The notes beneath the pieces were generated by a model. That model was not told where the DNA came from. It was given only the letters and a program-made list of their open reading frames with translations, and did no database searches. A stretch of 64,000 bases of DNA from Gibbula magus (Eukaryota; Mollusca; Gastropoda; Trochida; Trochidae): the NCBI GenBank assembly GCA_936450465.1, contig OW388300.1, positions 48,473,378 to 48,537,377 of the forward strand. Direction: 5' to 3'. A program made the position numbers and the translations under genes. Shown in pieces: positions 25,630 to 38,700 of the stretch (within the stretch, counting starts at the first letter, position 1; each line of letters begins with the position of its first letter).

Positions 25630-26150
25630 CTGGGCAGCATTTAAGTTCCCTTGATAACAATCAATGGAGAACGACCGTGTGCACAGAAAGGCCCACAAAC
25701 CCTGACGCTGCAGCCACGAAATCGGTCAACTTCACTTATGCAAACGTGAGCGTGGCGTTCACCTTGTTTGCGTTACACTTCGGTCCTGCCGTCATCAAGT
25801 CTCAAGGTGAATCAATATTCGTCACTAAATACAATGGAACCACTGTCGTTGAGTTAAACTTAAGTGCCTTGTGGCCCACGCAAGAAGGTTACGGTGATGA
25901 AGAGTTGTAAGGATAGTTCCTCTATAGGAAGTCCAGCGGCACGCAAGCGATTTCTGACTGTTTGTTGGGCTATCCTTCCACCAAACATCTCCCTACTTGT
26001 GGAAGTTGCAGTTACAAATCGGTTGCTAAGATGACGTAAACGTATTGCTGCATCTTCCCGGAGTGACGTCACACGTGACACTCCTGGTCGTGGGCGGTCT
26101 GTAACTGTTCTCGTTGGAGGAACTCTCATCCTGAAATTTAAAATTTTTTG
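25630..26150 (-). pseudogene. Tc1/mariner-like transposase fragment
   Basis: The frame from 26129 reads DRPRPGVSRVT, IRLRHLSNRF and QQTVRNRLRAAGL, the linker and second helix-turn-helix region of Tc1 transposases. After frameshifts it continues as LLAWATRHLSLTQRQW, VFSDE (first catalytic Asp), FTLRLDDGRTEV and CAHGRSPLIVIKGT. Stops interrupt it, and the second Asp and the Glu are missing, so it is a dead 3'-truncated copy. It lies just downstream of the lectin gene's stop. Confidence 0.85.
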
Positions 26151-26490
26151 TTGATCTCATGATTTTGTGTTTGCACGTGCATTCACGTTTTTCCGATTTT
26201 TGTGGCTACAAAGTCAATGATTGCACGTGACTTCACACATTCCTCACATTAAAGGAGTCAAAACTATTACTTCCACTACTAAAGTGGTTAAAATATTTCA
26301 ATGTACAGACAAACGATTTCCTAAATTTACCTTTGTCAAGTTTTCAATTTTGCTAAGTATATTTTTTTTCAAATGTGTAATCCACCCATTAGCGTAGGAT
26401 CAGAATGCACAACAAGTTAACAACTCACAATTAAGTAAGACCAGCTACAAAACATTCAGGTGCACTGACTTTAACTTTGACGAACTTTAC

Positions 26491-26729
26491 TTAGCAAGTA
26501 TAGTACACGTTCCAGTCGGCATCTAGTGTAATGTCCGCGTCAGTGACCGGGTGTGTTGTGATGACACAGGAGCCTGTGATGACGTTGAAGTTGAAGACGC
26601 TGCAGAGTCCACGACGGAAACAGGACACGAGGCAGTCACTGGGGCTTAGAGCTGAACCTAGATTTACAAGAGACGTCAGCAGTCTCCGTCGAGGCAGCCT
26701 CTCCATTGATGTAAAGTTTTGTTGACACT
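26491..26729 (-). CDS. Lectin gene exon 4: PAN/apple-like cysteine module and stop
   Basis: The terminal exon starts with a phase-1 split codon after CAG and encodes residues 161-238 then TAA. Cysteines lie at 161, 192, 196, 202, 214 and 238. The order C-x(3)-C-x(5)-C-x-V-FNFN-x(5)-C resembles PAN/apple folds, which mediate protein or carbohydrate contacts. An NFT sequon lies at 164-166. A stretch at 171-175 is unusually basic (RRR). I see no convincing AATAAA signal close behind the stop. A truncated relative of this exon is at 54197-54379. The PAN label rests on cysteine spacing and FNFN, so it is less secure than the lectin call. Confidence 0.7.
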
Positions 26730-29700
26730 CTGTTGGATATAGATATAAGCATTTGTGTATATTCTAATTTCTGTATTACATGATATAACGTTCCATAGGG
26801 TTTATGTCATGGCATGGCGAACGACTTCCATCCGTCCGTAAACTGTTTTGCTTTTTCGACTCTTTCTTCAGAACCGCTGACTATAGGGAACTGAAATTGT
26901 GTGTACAATCTCCTTGGCCAATGGGGATTTCTAATTGTTGATTTGGTGACCCTGTGACCCCAATATGAGTCACAGGGGTCCCGACCTTTAGATCCTATTT
27001 TCATCTTCTTCTCCAGTACGAAAGATCTAGAAAGTAAAAATGTTATGTATAGTCTCCTCAGCCAATCGGCATTCGAAATTTGGTAAAACATATAAATATG
27101 TAAAATTTAATTATTATCCCCCGCCTCAAGTTTAGCGTGAACCGTGGAATATAGTATTTGGCTAGGTCCGTACATTATAACCGTATGTCCGTACGTCTGT
27201 ACGAAATGGAATAACTCAGATACTATTCGCTGGATTCTTTTCATATTTTGCATATGGGTTCATCATAGAGAGAGTAAGGTTTTTTTTACCTTGACCTTCA
27301 TTTCAAGGTCACAACGAGACTTTGTAATTTTACCCTTGTCAGCGGGATATCTCAAGAACCATTCATTGGATTCTCTTCATATCTTACAGAAAGAAGCTCC
27401 TAGGGAAGACAAAGGGTTGATTAGATTGTGGTTACCTTGACATTATTCTGATGGCACAGCAGAACTTTGAATTTGTCGACTGTTAGGCTTGTCAGGGGAA
27501 TCGATATCACAAGAACTGTTCATTGGATTTTCATCATTATCTTATAACAGTGGTTTTTTAGGGAAAATTCAGGGCCCAGTCTAATTTGCTGAACTTGACA
27601 TTATTTTTCAATTTTAAAGTGTTAATTTGCGGCGGGGGATCATGTTACCTTAATTACTTGTTTAGTTTGTTATGATAGCCTGATGAGCTACAAAGTTAGT
27701 GGCTCTATTATTAATTCGTTATAAGCCTATTTGATGAGTGTTTTAATCCTTAGTTTTAAACATGTTAGCTTCAAGTATGTTCTTTGTGCCTTTAAGTCTA
27801 TTATTTAAAATCACAAAATTTCAATTGTTTTCACAAACGCCCAAATTGTGCCCAAACTATCAACTTGTATATGGAAATGATGCGTTATTGAATTGTTCAC
27901 CTAGTTACTAGAAAGAGGTGGCAATAAGTAACCTTGATATAAGTTCATTCCTAACAGAGTTATGTCCCTTTAAATGCAAGCCCTTAAAATATTATTTTTA
28001 AAACTTCACTTTTCAAATTGCTGTAGCTCAAAACCTCAAAGTCAGCAAAATTTTAAGTTTTTCAGAAATAGCAGAAAAATCTATTATTACGGCCGAAAAC
28101 CAAAACTATAGGCGAAATCGATGGGGAATTTTGTTGCCAATATTTTGCTGAAAGTTTTATCAAAATATCTATTGAGCTATTGAGGTTTGAAGTTTCAATT
28201 TAAAGGGGAGATCACTCAAAAACTAGAAAAAAAATCAAAATTTGGCCGACGTACAGAGCGAGTTCTGGACACGGGCTATCATAATAATAATAATAATAAT
28301 AATAGTGCATATTTATATTGCGCACAAATCCACGCTCGAAAGCATGCTCATGGCGCTACAATTTAAAGTACAATCCAGAAAGCTGTTGTCTATGGGCCAT
28401 AGAACTGGGTGAAGAGGTGTGTCTTCAGATGGCTTTTAAAGGAGTCCAGTGTAGTGCAAAGCTTTACGTCGAGGGGTAATGAGTTCCACAAGACCGGAGC
28501 AATATGGGAGAAGGATCTTTGACCAAATGTCTTTAACTTGTAGGAGGGTACTGCCAAGAGGTATTGTTGCTGTGAGCGAAGTTCACGGGCTGGAACATAG
28601 GGAGTAATGAGTTCGGTGATGTCAGTAGGAGTCTGGCCATGAAGGGATTTGAAGGTGAGACAAAGTAACTTGAACTGGATTCTGGCTTTCACTGGTAACC
28701 AGTGCAGTCGTTTGAGTACTAGTGTGATGTGACTCATTTTGGAGGAGCGACTTACTATCCGTACTGCAGTGTTTTGTACCTTCTGCAATTTGTCCAGAAG
28801 AGCGTCACTAAGACCAGAGTAAAGGCTATTACAATAGTCCAGCCTACTGAGAATCAGGGATCGAACCAGTGAGTGGGCGGATTCAGCAGTGATGAGAGGA
28901 CGGATGTTCCCAATAGCTCTCAGATGAAAATAGCAACTTCTGCAAAGGTTGTTGACTTGGGATTCCAAGGAGAGACAAGGATCACGGTTTGAGCTGGCTG
29001 AAGAAGAGAGTCTGCAACAGTGAGAGACTGGATATCTGATTTGAGAAGTTGCTGCTTGGTGCCGACTACGAGGGCCTCGGTCTTGCTGTCATTCAGTTTC
29101 AGTTTGTTGACAGTCATCCAGATTTGAGTTCTTTGGTGCAATCTGACAATTTGTCCAGAGCGTCGGCTGAAGATCTTGGATGAAAACTTGTGTACAGCTG
29201 TGCATCATCAGCATACGAGTGATGGTCCTGGCCGTGTTTGGAGATGATGTTGGAAACGCTGCCTGTATACAGTACAAATAGCACAGGGCCAAGTACCGAT
29301 CCTTGGGGTACGCCAAACTCAAGTTTTGCTGGGCGTGATCGTTCACTTTCAACCATGATGAACTGATCTCTGTCTTTCAGATAGGTAGAGAACCATCGCA
29401 GGACGGAACCTTCGATACCATATGCGTACTGAAGTCTTGCCAAAAGAAGATCATGGTCTATTGTATCAAAAGCAGAGGAAAGATCGAGTAGGACAAGAGC
29501 TGCTAATTTACCATCATCAACGGCACACCGAAGATCATTGGTAACCCTCAGAAGAGCCGTTTCAGTGCTATGGAACTGTCGGTGGGCTGATTGAAACTTG
29601 TCAAATAGTTGGTTATCTGCGAGGTGTGATTTTAGGTGAATGTTGATGGCTTTCTCTATCAATTTTGACATAAATGAAAGGTTTGACACCGGGCAAAAGT

Positions 29701-32700
29701 TCTTGAATTCATTGTTGTCAAGGTTTTCCCTCTTTAAGAGTGGTTTCACAACAGCTCTCCGGAAAATCTTGGGAAATCTTCCAGATTCCAGACTCATATT
29801 CACCAATGAAGTGATAATTGGGAGAAGAATATCCAAATGCTGAAGGACAAACTTTGTTGGAGCTTGGTCTAAATCACAAGTTGTAGGTTTTGATGACCGG
29901 ATGATTTCAAGTATTTCAGCTTCATGAAAAGGAACCAGATCAGTCAGGGGTTGACCACTGAACTGAGTGTCCGGCTCTAACTCAGGGGATGCGTTGTGAC
30001 ATGTTGAAGCTCCGGTCGTATCTTAATGATCTTCTCCACGAAGAACCCATTGAAGGAGTCAGCAAGTTCTCCAGCAGAATCAGATGAAGGACGCTTTGTT
30101 GCTGTTTTCCTACCGAGGAGATTGTCCAAGAATTTAAAGGATTGTTTAGGGTTATCACTTATGTTTTGTAGTTGCTGAAGACAATATTCCTTCTTACACT
30201 TGCGGATGACAACAGTCGCAGCTGTTCGAGCTTGTTGATATATTTGTCGGTGGACTTCAAGACAATGTTTTCTCCACTTTCGTTCAGCTCTTCTACGATG
30301 ACGTTTAGCTTCAACAAGGTCATGACTGTACCAGGGTGTGTTTGTTCTTACTCTGACCTTTTTCACTACCTCAGGGGCATGTTTATCGAGAAGCACTGAG
30401 AGAGTATCATGATACAGTTGAGCAAGCTCATCTTCATCTGAAGGGGTATCACACAACAGAGTAGAATTTTGAAGGTCGCATCGAAACTGTGTTTGGTCAA
30501 TAGATTTAAGATTTCTACAAGCTATGAGCCGTTCTGTTTTCTTTGTTATGGGTACATTTAGTGTTACAAAAACAAGGAAATGATCAGACATTTGCCTATC
30601 TTCAACAGTCACACTTTGTATGATTTCACAACTTTCAAGAGTCAAAACCCAGTCCAAGATGTTTCCAGATGTGTGTGTCGGGAGAGTCACATGTTGTTTG
30701 AGTCCATATGACTGAAGAAGTTGCTGAAACTTTTTTACCATGGGCTTTCTAGGATCGTTGAAGTGAATATTGAAATCTCCAAGAAACAATGTCCTTTTCC
30801 CAGCGTGAGACGAAAGCAAGTTAGAGAGTTCATCATAGAATAATGTATTTGATAATCCATTTTTCCGAGATGGTGGGGGACGATAGATGCAGACGATTCT
30901 AAACACATCTTTGTCAGATGCAATACAAACGTCAAGATATTCATAAGACTTGGGCCAGTATTGGCATGTATGCACATTTCATGAAGATCAAATCAGCTGT
31001 TTTTCGGGTAAACGTGAAACAAAATCGTTGGAATAATAATTTCATGATAACAACAATAGATCTTCATTAATTTCGTCCCGAAAACTTAAATATGTTAAAG
31101 GGATGTGGCCTGATTTACCCGTTAAGGGATCAAAGAGTCAACAAATCTTCAATTTATTAATCTTATTAACCAAATTATATGTACACATTTTTAAGCTTTC
31201 TATAGCCACTACTGCTAGATAAAAACTCTAAAATGGAGAAACCATATAGACAGTTGGATGGCGGAAGTTTTGCCTAGACATAAACTCATCGGACATTTCA
31301 AGCCTGATGATCGAATCATTATGGGCATATCCCATATCAAAAGAAGAATCTTCAATATGTTATATTTCATCAAAAACAAATGAATATTATTCTCAAGAAA
31401 TCGTTTTATATACCGCAACATTCACAAAAGAAAAATGCTTGTACATACGTTTATAAGAAGAGCAGAGACGAAAAGAACAGAATATATGAAACTGTGATTG
31501 ACTATTGTTCTGCGATATTTCGAATAGTATCATTATCATAGTTAACTCAATCTATCAAAATCGAGTGAACGTGTTAAAAAGATCCTTACCGTTCTCTGAG
31601 TATACTTGACCAAACACATCCACTTCACACAGTGTCATAGAATCAGGTCCTCTCAGTTTGACGTATCTGGCCAGTGTGTTATTGGGACAAGTCATTCTTA
31701 CAACGTCACCAGAAGGACCTGGGTTGAAGCCACAAAGATATCGCTCTTCGGTGCAGAAGTAAGGGTCACCCTTGACGAAACCCTCAACATAAACATTGTT
31801 CAGTCTCTCTGAAAAAAAAGGTTTTAAATGGTATTTTAATATATAATATATGAACACTTTGATTACCTTTTATTGGTGCTCTGTTATGGAGCTGAAAAGT
31901 TTGAGAGACAAGATGTAAAGAAGACAGTGAGATGTTGAGGAAAAGCAAAATGATAACCTAATAACAAAAACAAAACTAAGCTGGCAAACAGTTTCAAAAC
32001 TCTACTGATCTCATTGCAATCAGATTGAACGAAAGACTATTACCTCGTTTGCGATCGGGGGCGGGATAGCGCAGTGGTTAGCGGGTTCGGCTTCGGATCA
32101 AGAGGTCCGGGGTTCAAATCCTGCGAGGGGCACGGCAACTTTGTCTGCAGTAGAGAACTGTTCTACACGCAGTAAGGTTTGGGTGCAATGCTACACTGAA
32201 TTTCAGCGTAGTACCACCCATGGTTTCACCGCAATGCATAGCCACATGGAGTTGTGGGCTTTCTCCCTGCCATACTACTAGCAGCCGCGATATAAGTGAA
32301 ATACTCTTGAAAGCGGCGTTAAACCCCAAATCACCTCAGCTCACCTCGTTTGCGATCTCAGTACTACACTATCAGAGGTCATGTCATGTGGTCTTTACTA
32401 TGACCTTTCACCTTCATGAATTCAGGAAATCAGAGGCCTTCTTAGATAAACCATTGAATAGGATGTTTCATATGCCAAATCAAGTCGGTCCAACGGCTTT
32501 CTAGCCTCGTCGCTAATTGGACATGACCTCTATGGTGCAGTACTCAAATTAGAAATGCAGACAGATACAAATGTTACATTAAATTGAGATTGAAATGCAA
32601 CCAGGGGGTAACAAGTCCTTACATATAAGAAGACCATGCTAATTACAGTGTACAACATACGACATGCACATATAGCGACAGTGTTTTATCACAGTGGCAT

Positions 32701-35700
32701 TTATCATGATGTTGTGGTGCATTCCAATTTGTAGCATACATGCAGGTATTGTAAGGTAGCGGAAATTGGATGCACACCTGTTCACATACTCGCCACTCCG
32801 GTTCTGATGTACTAAACCTATTTCAGTTTTGTTTTGTTCATCTTCTGTGTAAGTACATAATTTGTGTCCTTGGCAAATGGAATGTTTGGAACTTTTGGTG
32901 AGTACAGTTTGTATTTGTCTTGCGTATTTAAATTTGTGTTGCAACTCGACAAGCTATGTGGTTTAGAAACTCCTTCGACTGCCTCTAGTCATGAAACCAA
33001 CGTGACGCACGCCATTTTTTTTCATTACATATTCTCTTTTTGAAATATAGTGTTAGGGAATATTCCGGACATACTGTGATTTAGTGATGTTGGGTAGCTA
33101 CAAATTTTGAAAGGTATAGGTTCAAGGTATTGTCCAGCCGCGCAAAGTGCGCGGGGGATTTCTTACTGAAGTAAAAGGTGAAGAAATCCACGACATACCT
33201 ACTTCATTTTTGGACTCATTGATACAACATAATGTTATTTCTTTTATAATGCCAGAGCAGGAACACAATATCAGGACAGCAAATTGACAATAGTGGTACA
33301 GTTTAGTTCAGTTGACTCAATGCAGAAGCGAAATTGAAGCGGAAGGTACATTAGACATTTGAAGATGGTAGACAAAGACATTTACATTCAATGAACATGA
33401 TTTTAACCCAAGCCTAAAAGAGACAAGGATAATATGAAGACCATTAGCAATCTAGTCAACATCATCGTACTGCGTGGGATATATAGTAGGTGGAGGCCTG
33501 AATGAAAATATATCCATATTCTCCTGGGGCACCTGGATTCTCAGTATAAAATTGATTATGAACAGGCTTCCTTTACAGGGGAATATTAACGTCAACGTTG
33601 GGTATCACAGATTGCTTCATTGTTCAACAGTCTTAAGACCAGTTTGTGCTTTCAGTCACATGATGAGATGTTGAAGTTAGTGAAACAACCTCTGGCAGAT
33701 ACATTCAAATCAGCAGTGGATATTGTTGAGAGTGCCGACCTATTTCACTGAACTGTGATGTTACTTGTGGAGCAGCTTCACCAACAAGCTTGATCATCTT
33801 GTCTCAGCAATGGGTCTTAATGAGGAGGCATCCCAATGTAATGGCAGCATCAAACTCCAAATGTTGGCCAATGTTTTGGCCACCAATCTCATGTATGCAG
33901 GATGACATAGTGAGGTTCTCTGTCACTGTCCATTCAAATTATAAGACAGTGACTCTAATAAAGGAAAGAAATCTCCTCCAACATCAGCAGAGATATGCCA
34001 GCATGGGTAGTTGTCAGTGGTAGGAAAATGTGGGCCCGATTCAACCCAGCAGGACAATGATGACTGATTGGACCATCAACAGTATATTTATGAGCAGCCG
34101 TTCGTTACACATAGCAGCAGAACATTGTCTGCCAGTCACCATCCACTGTCAGGTATTGAGGTAATTGGAGGATTGATACCTCTCGATTTTGATGAACTGT
34201 CTTGATAAAACACATCGATCAACTCCACTACACTGTCAGACAAAAGAAACGCTTCAGTAAAGTAAAGTTCAAATTTAAATTGAGTTTACTGTTTACTGCC
34301 AATGTTCAAGTTTTTACCAAATAGGAGTAACCTTGGTACAATCATAAAAACAGATTTAAACACGAAAAAAACCCTTAATAAATCATGATCAATGTAGCCC
34401 TATTGCATCTTAAAGAGTCTATTGTTTATTGGTAGAAAATGATGTAATAATTTGTATAAATACTACTGTAAATGATCTAATTTTTATGATCGTATCTAAA
34501 TTGGAGTCATTCTTTTTAAAACGAATGCCTTAATGAGTCAATGACGCAAGTGTATTCTAGATAATAATTCATTATGTCTTAGGACATAAATTTACCTGAA
34601 TCATGTGACATATGACAATATATATACATACGCGGAAAATATCACTTTGTCATTGTGATGTGACGTTAAAAATATTGCTTTTGCGTCACATTTTGTTTAT
34701 GACGTTGCATCCTGAATGCTGTGCCGGCGGGTCTACAATCCTATGGTGGAAAGTGAAAGCCCATAGTTAGGCCATAGGCCTGCTAATATTCAGGTACTCG
34801 TGTCGTAAATATAGTATAGTATTTTTGTTTTATATTGGTCGTCTTATTGGTGGGTACAACAGCGCCAACATGAGGACGGGATAACAGGGTATTAATTTTA
34901 GCCGCATGATCATGCTACATATGGGCAGGATCTGATCTAAATATTTATCATTTCAACAAGGGAACGGTAACTTCATTTTCTTGCCTGAGAAATATTTAGA
35001 TGTAGAAAACCTTTACTTCAATAGCACAATGACAATGTATAGCACCACTCTAATATTTTTGCAGCACAAGGCCACAATAAGAGCCAACACATAGAACTCT
35101 CAAATATTGGTAGTCTAGAATTCAGCGTGTACATGCACAACAAATCCGATTTAGTCATCACATGCTCACTTCTAGCTGCAAAAGAAAACAGTGACTTACT
35201 GTGTGCTGAGGAAAAAGAACAGTTCTCATTGATCGTTGTCCAGTTTGTGATTGCCATGTGTCGGAAGTACCTCGACATATCCAATCAAAGCAGAATGTTA
35301 TTTGATTGAAGTAACATGTAACACAATCTGACATTCTGAAGGCACCCATTGTTCATTCATCCCCGATGCTGACTAGTTCTATCTTACTTTCGTAATGCTG
35401 TACAGTCTGTACTTACTCATTACTATTTAACTTATATGTTTTGATTCATGTTTTGTTGTTGTAAATCTTCAATTTGGAGGAAATAAATAATATATATAAT
35501 TGGAATTAGAAAACACATAACGTCAAACCTTTGTGCTCGTTTCTGTTATAGATGTCCACGCTGTTGATGATATAAACACCCATGAGATCAACAGTCCACA
35601 AGGCATTTTGTAGACAATGTGTACACTTGTCAGTATAGATGTTGCTGCCATAGTTTCCATCTACCGCGTAACTACTAACATAGGCTTCAAACGTTGAACT

Positions 35701-38700
35701 TTGACCAGTGGGCTTTGCTCTTGATAAACTGATTGATCCATCTGTCGTTGAAACTGTTCGAAAGAATTAGCATTGTATTAATCAAGTCAAGAAGCCAGTC
35801 TGAACAATTCTGTTCCAATTTAAAAGGCAAACTTAACACTAAAAAATTATATACCAAAACAAACAAAGACATCAAAGGTTGAACAAGTGAAGGGTGAGAG
35901 ATAATTAGGATACCAGTGATTGGTAAGTTGATTAGCCAGGGGGACGGGTGAGTGTATAAAGTAGGTTTTAGGGTTGAGGGAAACCAATTAGTGAGGGATT
36001 GATGAGGGGGATCCAGGGTGAAATTAAGTGGATTAATTATGTGAAGATATATCCAATAGACCATCTTCAGACTTCTACTAAAGAACTACATCAGACATCA
36101 TAGAAACACCCAAGACCATCTTAACACCTTCTCATCCCATGGTCTGGGCAGTCCAACAGCCAGCTAGAATCCAAAACCAAGAAACCCATCTCAAGAATTT
36201 GGAACTATTTGAAACCAAGCCAACACCAGCCGACTGCAGCATTCTATGCCACTACAAAGCTGAATATCTGACGAAAACTGTAGTCAACCTAAATGTCAAG
36301 AAACTGACACAGGACAAGACACACGTCCTATTCAGAGGACTGAAGATCGTCACAACCCAGCTCCTACACAACCATGACGACTTGATCATGAGCATAACAT
36401 TCAATCTCCAGCAACTAGCACCAGTGGCAATGGTGACCTCCTTCGCTATCAGAACATGCTACACAAGTCCAGCTCTAAACCACATCATCCAAACATCATC
36501 AAAGACGAGAAGCAAGCCCTCGCTGACATACGCATAGACTCCAACTGATAAGAGGCAGGCTACTACGGTCCTCAACACTCCTGGATTCGAGGCAATGATC
36601 AACAGAATCCTGGATTATACCACAACATATGAGAACCTCAAGAAAAAACCCACTCAGAAGCTTCAGAGACGACACAAGGCCTACCTGAAACAACTATGGG
36701 ACAACTACTAGATCTACCACGATCTCCACAAGAAACTCGTTGTCAATCATCCCCTAGGCCCATACGCACGTGCCACGGTCAATGTGCATAAGGACCCACC
36801 TAAATGCAGACTCCATGTGTGTTTTCGGGACACAGTGTTCTATAACACTGCCAAACATCTCACAAAAACTTTGGCTCTGCTTGGCAAACTACTGACTTTT
36901 AGTTAATCAGACTCTGCTGAATGTTGTTCCTCTATTTAGCAGTTTTTTCATTAAAGAAACACTTCACACCATCCGCCAACGTATTGACAACCTTGACACC
37001 CCAATTACCTACACCGACTTCCCCTGGGGTAATGACTTCTATCAGCAAATCCATGGTCTACTCGTTGGGTCCACTCCTTCCATCCTTTCTGAAATCTATA
37101 TAACATCCTTGAACAGCATGTCCTCAGCATCTCACTACTCCAACCACCCTGCTGGTTTGTTATACTGCCTCAAAATAACGATCCGTATCACTCTCCTTCT
37201 CACCAACAGCAGCCTGGCATTCAATTTACTATTGAAACTGAAACCAACTCAGAAATCTCCTTCGTTGCCGTCATAGTCACTCGCACATCTGGCAATGCTG
37301 TCCAAACCAAAGCACACTGGTCAGTACCTCTACTATGACTACCAACTCAGAACTAAAACCGGCATCATCTCCACTCCACCTCGCCGTGATACAAACTATC
37401 CTGTGTCACCCCTGATCCTGAAAATGGTTGAAAATACGCTACAAAACAATAGGGGTAGTTAACAACATTATCAGCGACTATGTCAGTAACTACATTGGGG
37501 AAACATCCAGACCACTAAACATACGCATAAAAAAGACATTACAGCATGAGCATAGCATATAACAAATCACTAATGTCGGAACAAATCACCAAATATAATA
37601 ATATACATGAAACATAATAACACAACATCGACTCGGACACAATAAAAACACTCAAAACAACAACATGACGCCCAACGCTGTTTCACCGAAGCCATGCAGA
37701 TGTTTAGACACAATCCCTCTTTGAACAGGGATCAAGGCTGTTTCATCCACTTAATCAACAAATCATTAATTGACTTAATTCACTCAGCTATCAAACCTGC
37801 ATTGTACTTAATCTGTCTCCCTGGCTAACTAACTAAACAATCACTGGTATCCTACAGATCTCCCTTGTTACCATGACTTCACTTGTTTCAACCTTATGTC
37901 TTAGTTATCTCATGTTGTTGTCTCTGTTAGCACATTATCATACAAACAAGTCTCCTGTAGATAACTTGTTGTTTTATCATCTTCCCCCTATGCCTGATAA
38001 CGGTATAAGGATCTATACCGAAGAGCCTCTTTTGTTAAATGAAGAAGTTGATCATTCATAATTATCCATGTCAAAGTCTTTATACGGTATTGAAGGCCTC
38101 GTGGCCCAGAGTACAAATGTTAAATACAATTTTGTGTGTGGATTTCTTACCAATATTATAAAAATAATGAAAGAATATAATATGAAACTCATTTTACATA
38201 CAAATTTCGTTTTAAATACAGTGCCAGTCCTTTCAATACATTGATATTTGTAGAAGACATAAGTTGTTGTAGTTTTTCCCTTGTGGGATATTGATGAAAA
38301 TATTTTGGAATGAATTTGTTTCTACTTATAGGGTTTCTACTTATAGTATATGGACAACTCAAAATGAAGTGGAATTCATCTTCGACAGTCATAGTGTCAC
38401 ACTTCTCACAAATTAATACGGATAGATTAGTTTCTTCCCTAGTTTTCTTATAAGGGTGTTTTGGAATGTTCAAGTTATGAGAGAGTATTCTAAACGTTGT
38501 CAGAACAATTTTTAAAACTTTATCTTTTGCACTTAATAAAATAAATAAAATTATGCAGTTAACAATGACTTATAGGAGCTATAGTGATAGAGAAATGTTG
38601 AACTATTGATTTTTTGGCACCAATTCTGAATTTCTAAATCTATACAACGTTGTTTAAATAGTCGTAGGAAGTAGTTCATATCGCCACAATCTTGGGCAAT

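Larger units (their letters stand above)
35866..37905 (+). mobile_element. Penelope-like retroelement relic with inverted end repeats
   Basis: The frame from 36139 and its continuations read, in order, TTVLNTPGFEAMINRILDYT, RATVNVHKDPPKCRLHVCF then RDTVFYNTAKHLTKTLA (the PHKxxxxxRPI region of Penelope reverse transcriptase), FPWGNDFYQQIHGL, IETETNSEISFVAVIVTR, the GIY-YIG endonuclease signature YIGETSRPLNIRI at 37491-37529, and FRHNPSLNRDQG at the C-terminus. The YxDD site is not legible and there are many stops. Flanks at about 35866-36040 and 37730-37905 are inverted copies of each other. It fills the part of intron 1 next to exon 2. Confidence 0.85.

Noticed and set aside
32057..32130. Functional tRNA gene
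   Set aside because: A and B boxes are present, but the body and tail continue as a repeated SINE with target duplications.
35687..36064. 125-codon minus-strand frame overlapping exon 2
   Set aside because: It is in a different frame from the lectin exon and runs into the Penelope-like element's end repeat; the conserved lectin reading explains the region.
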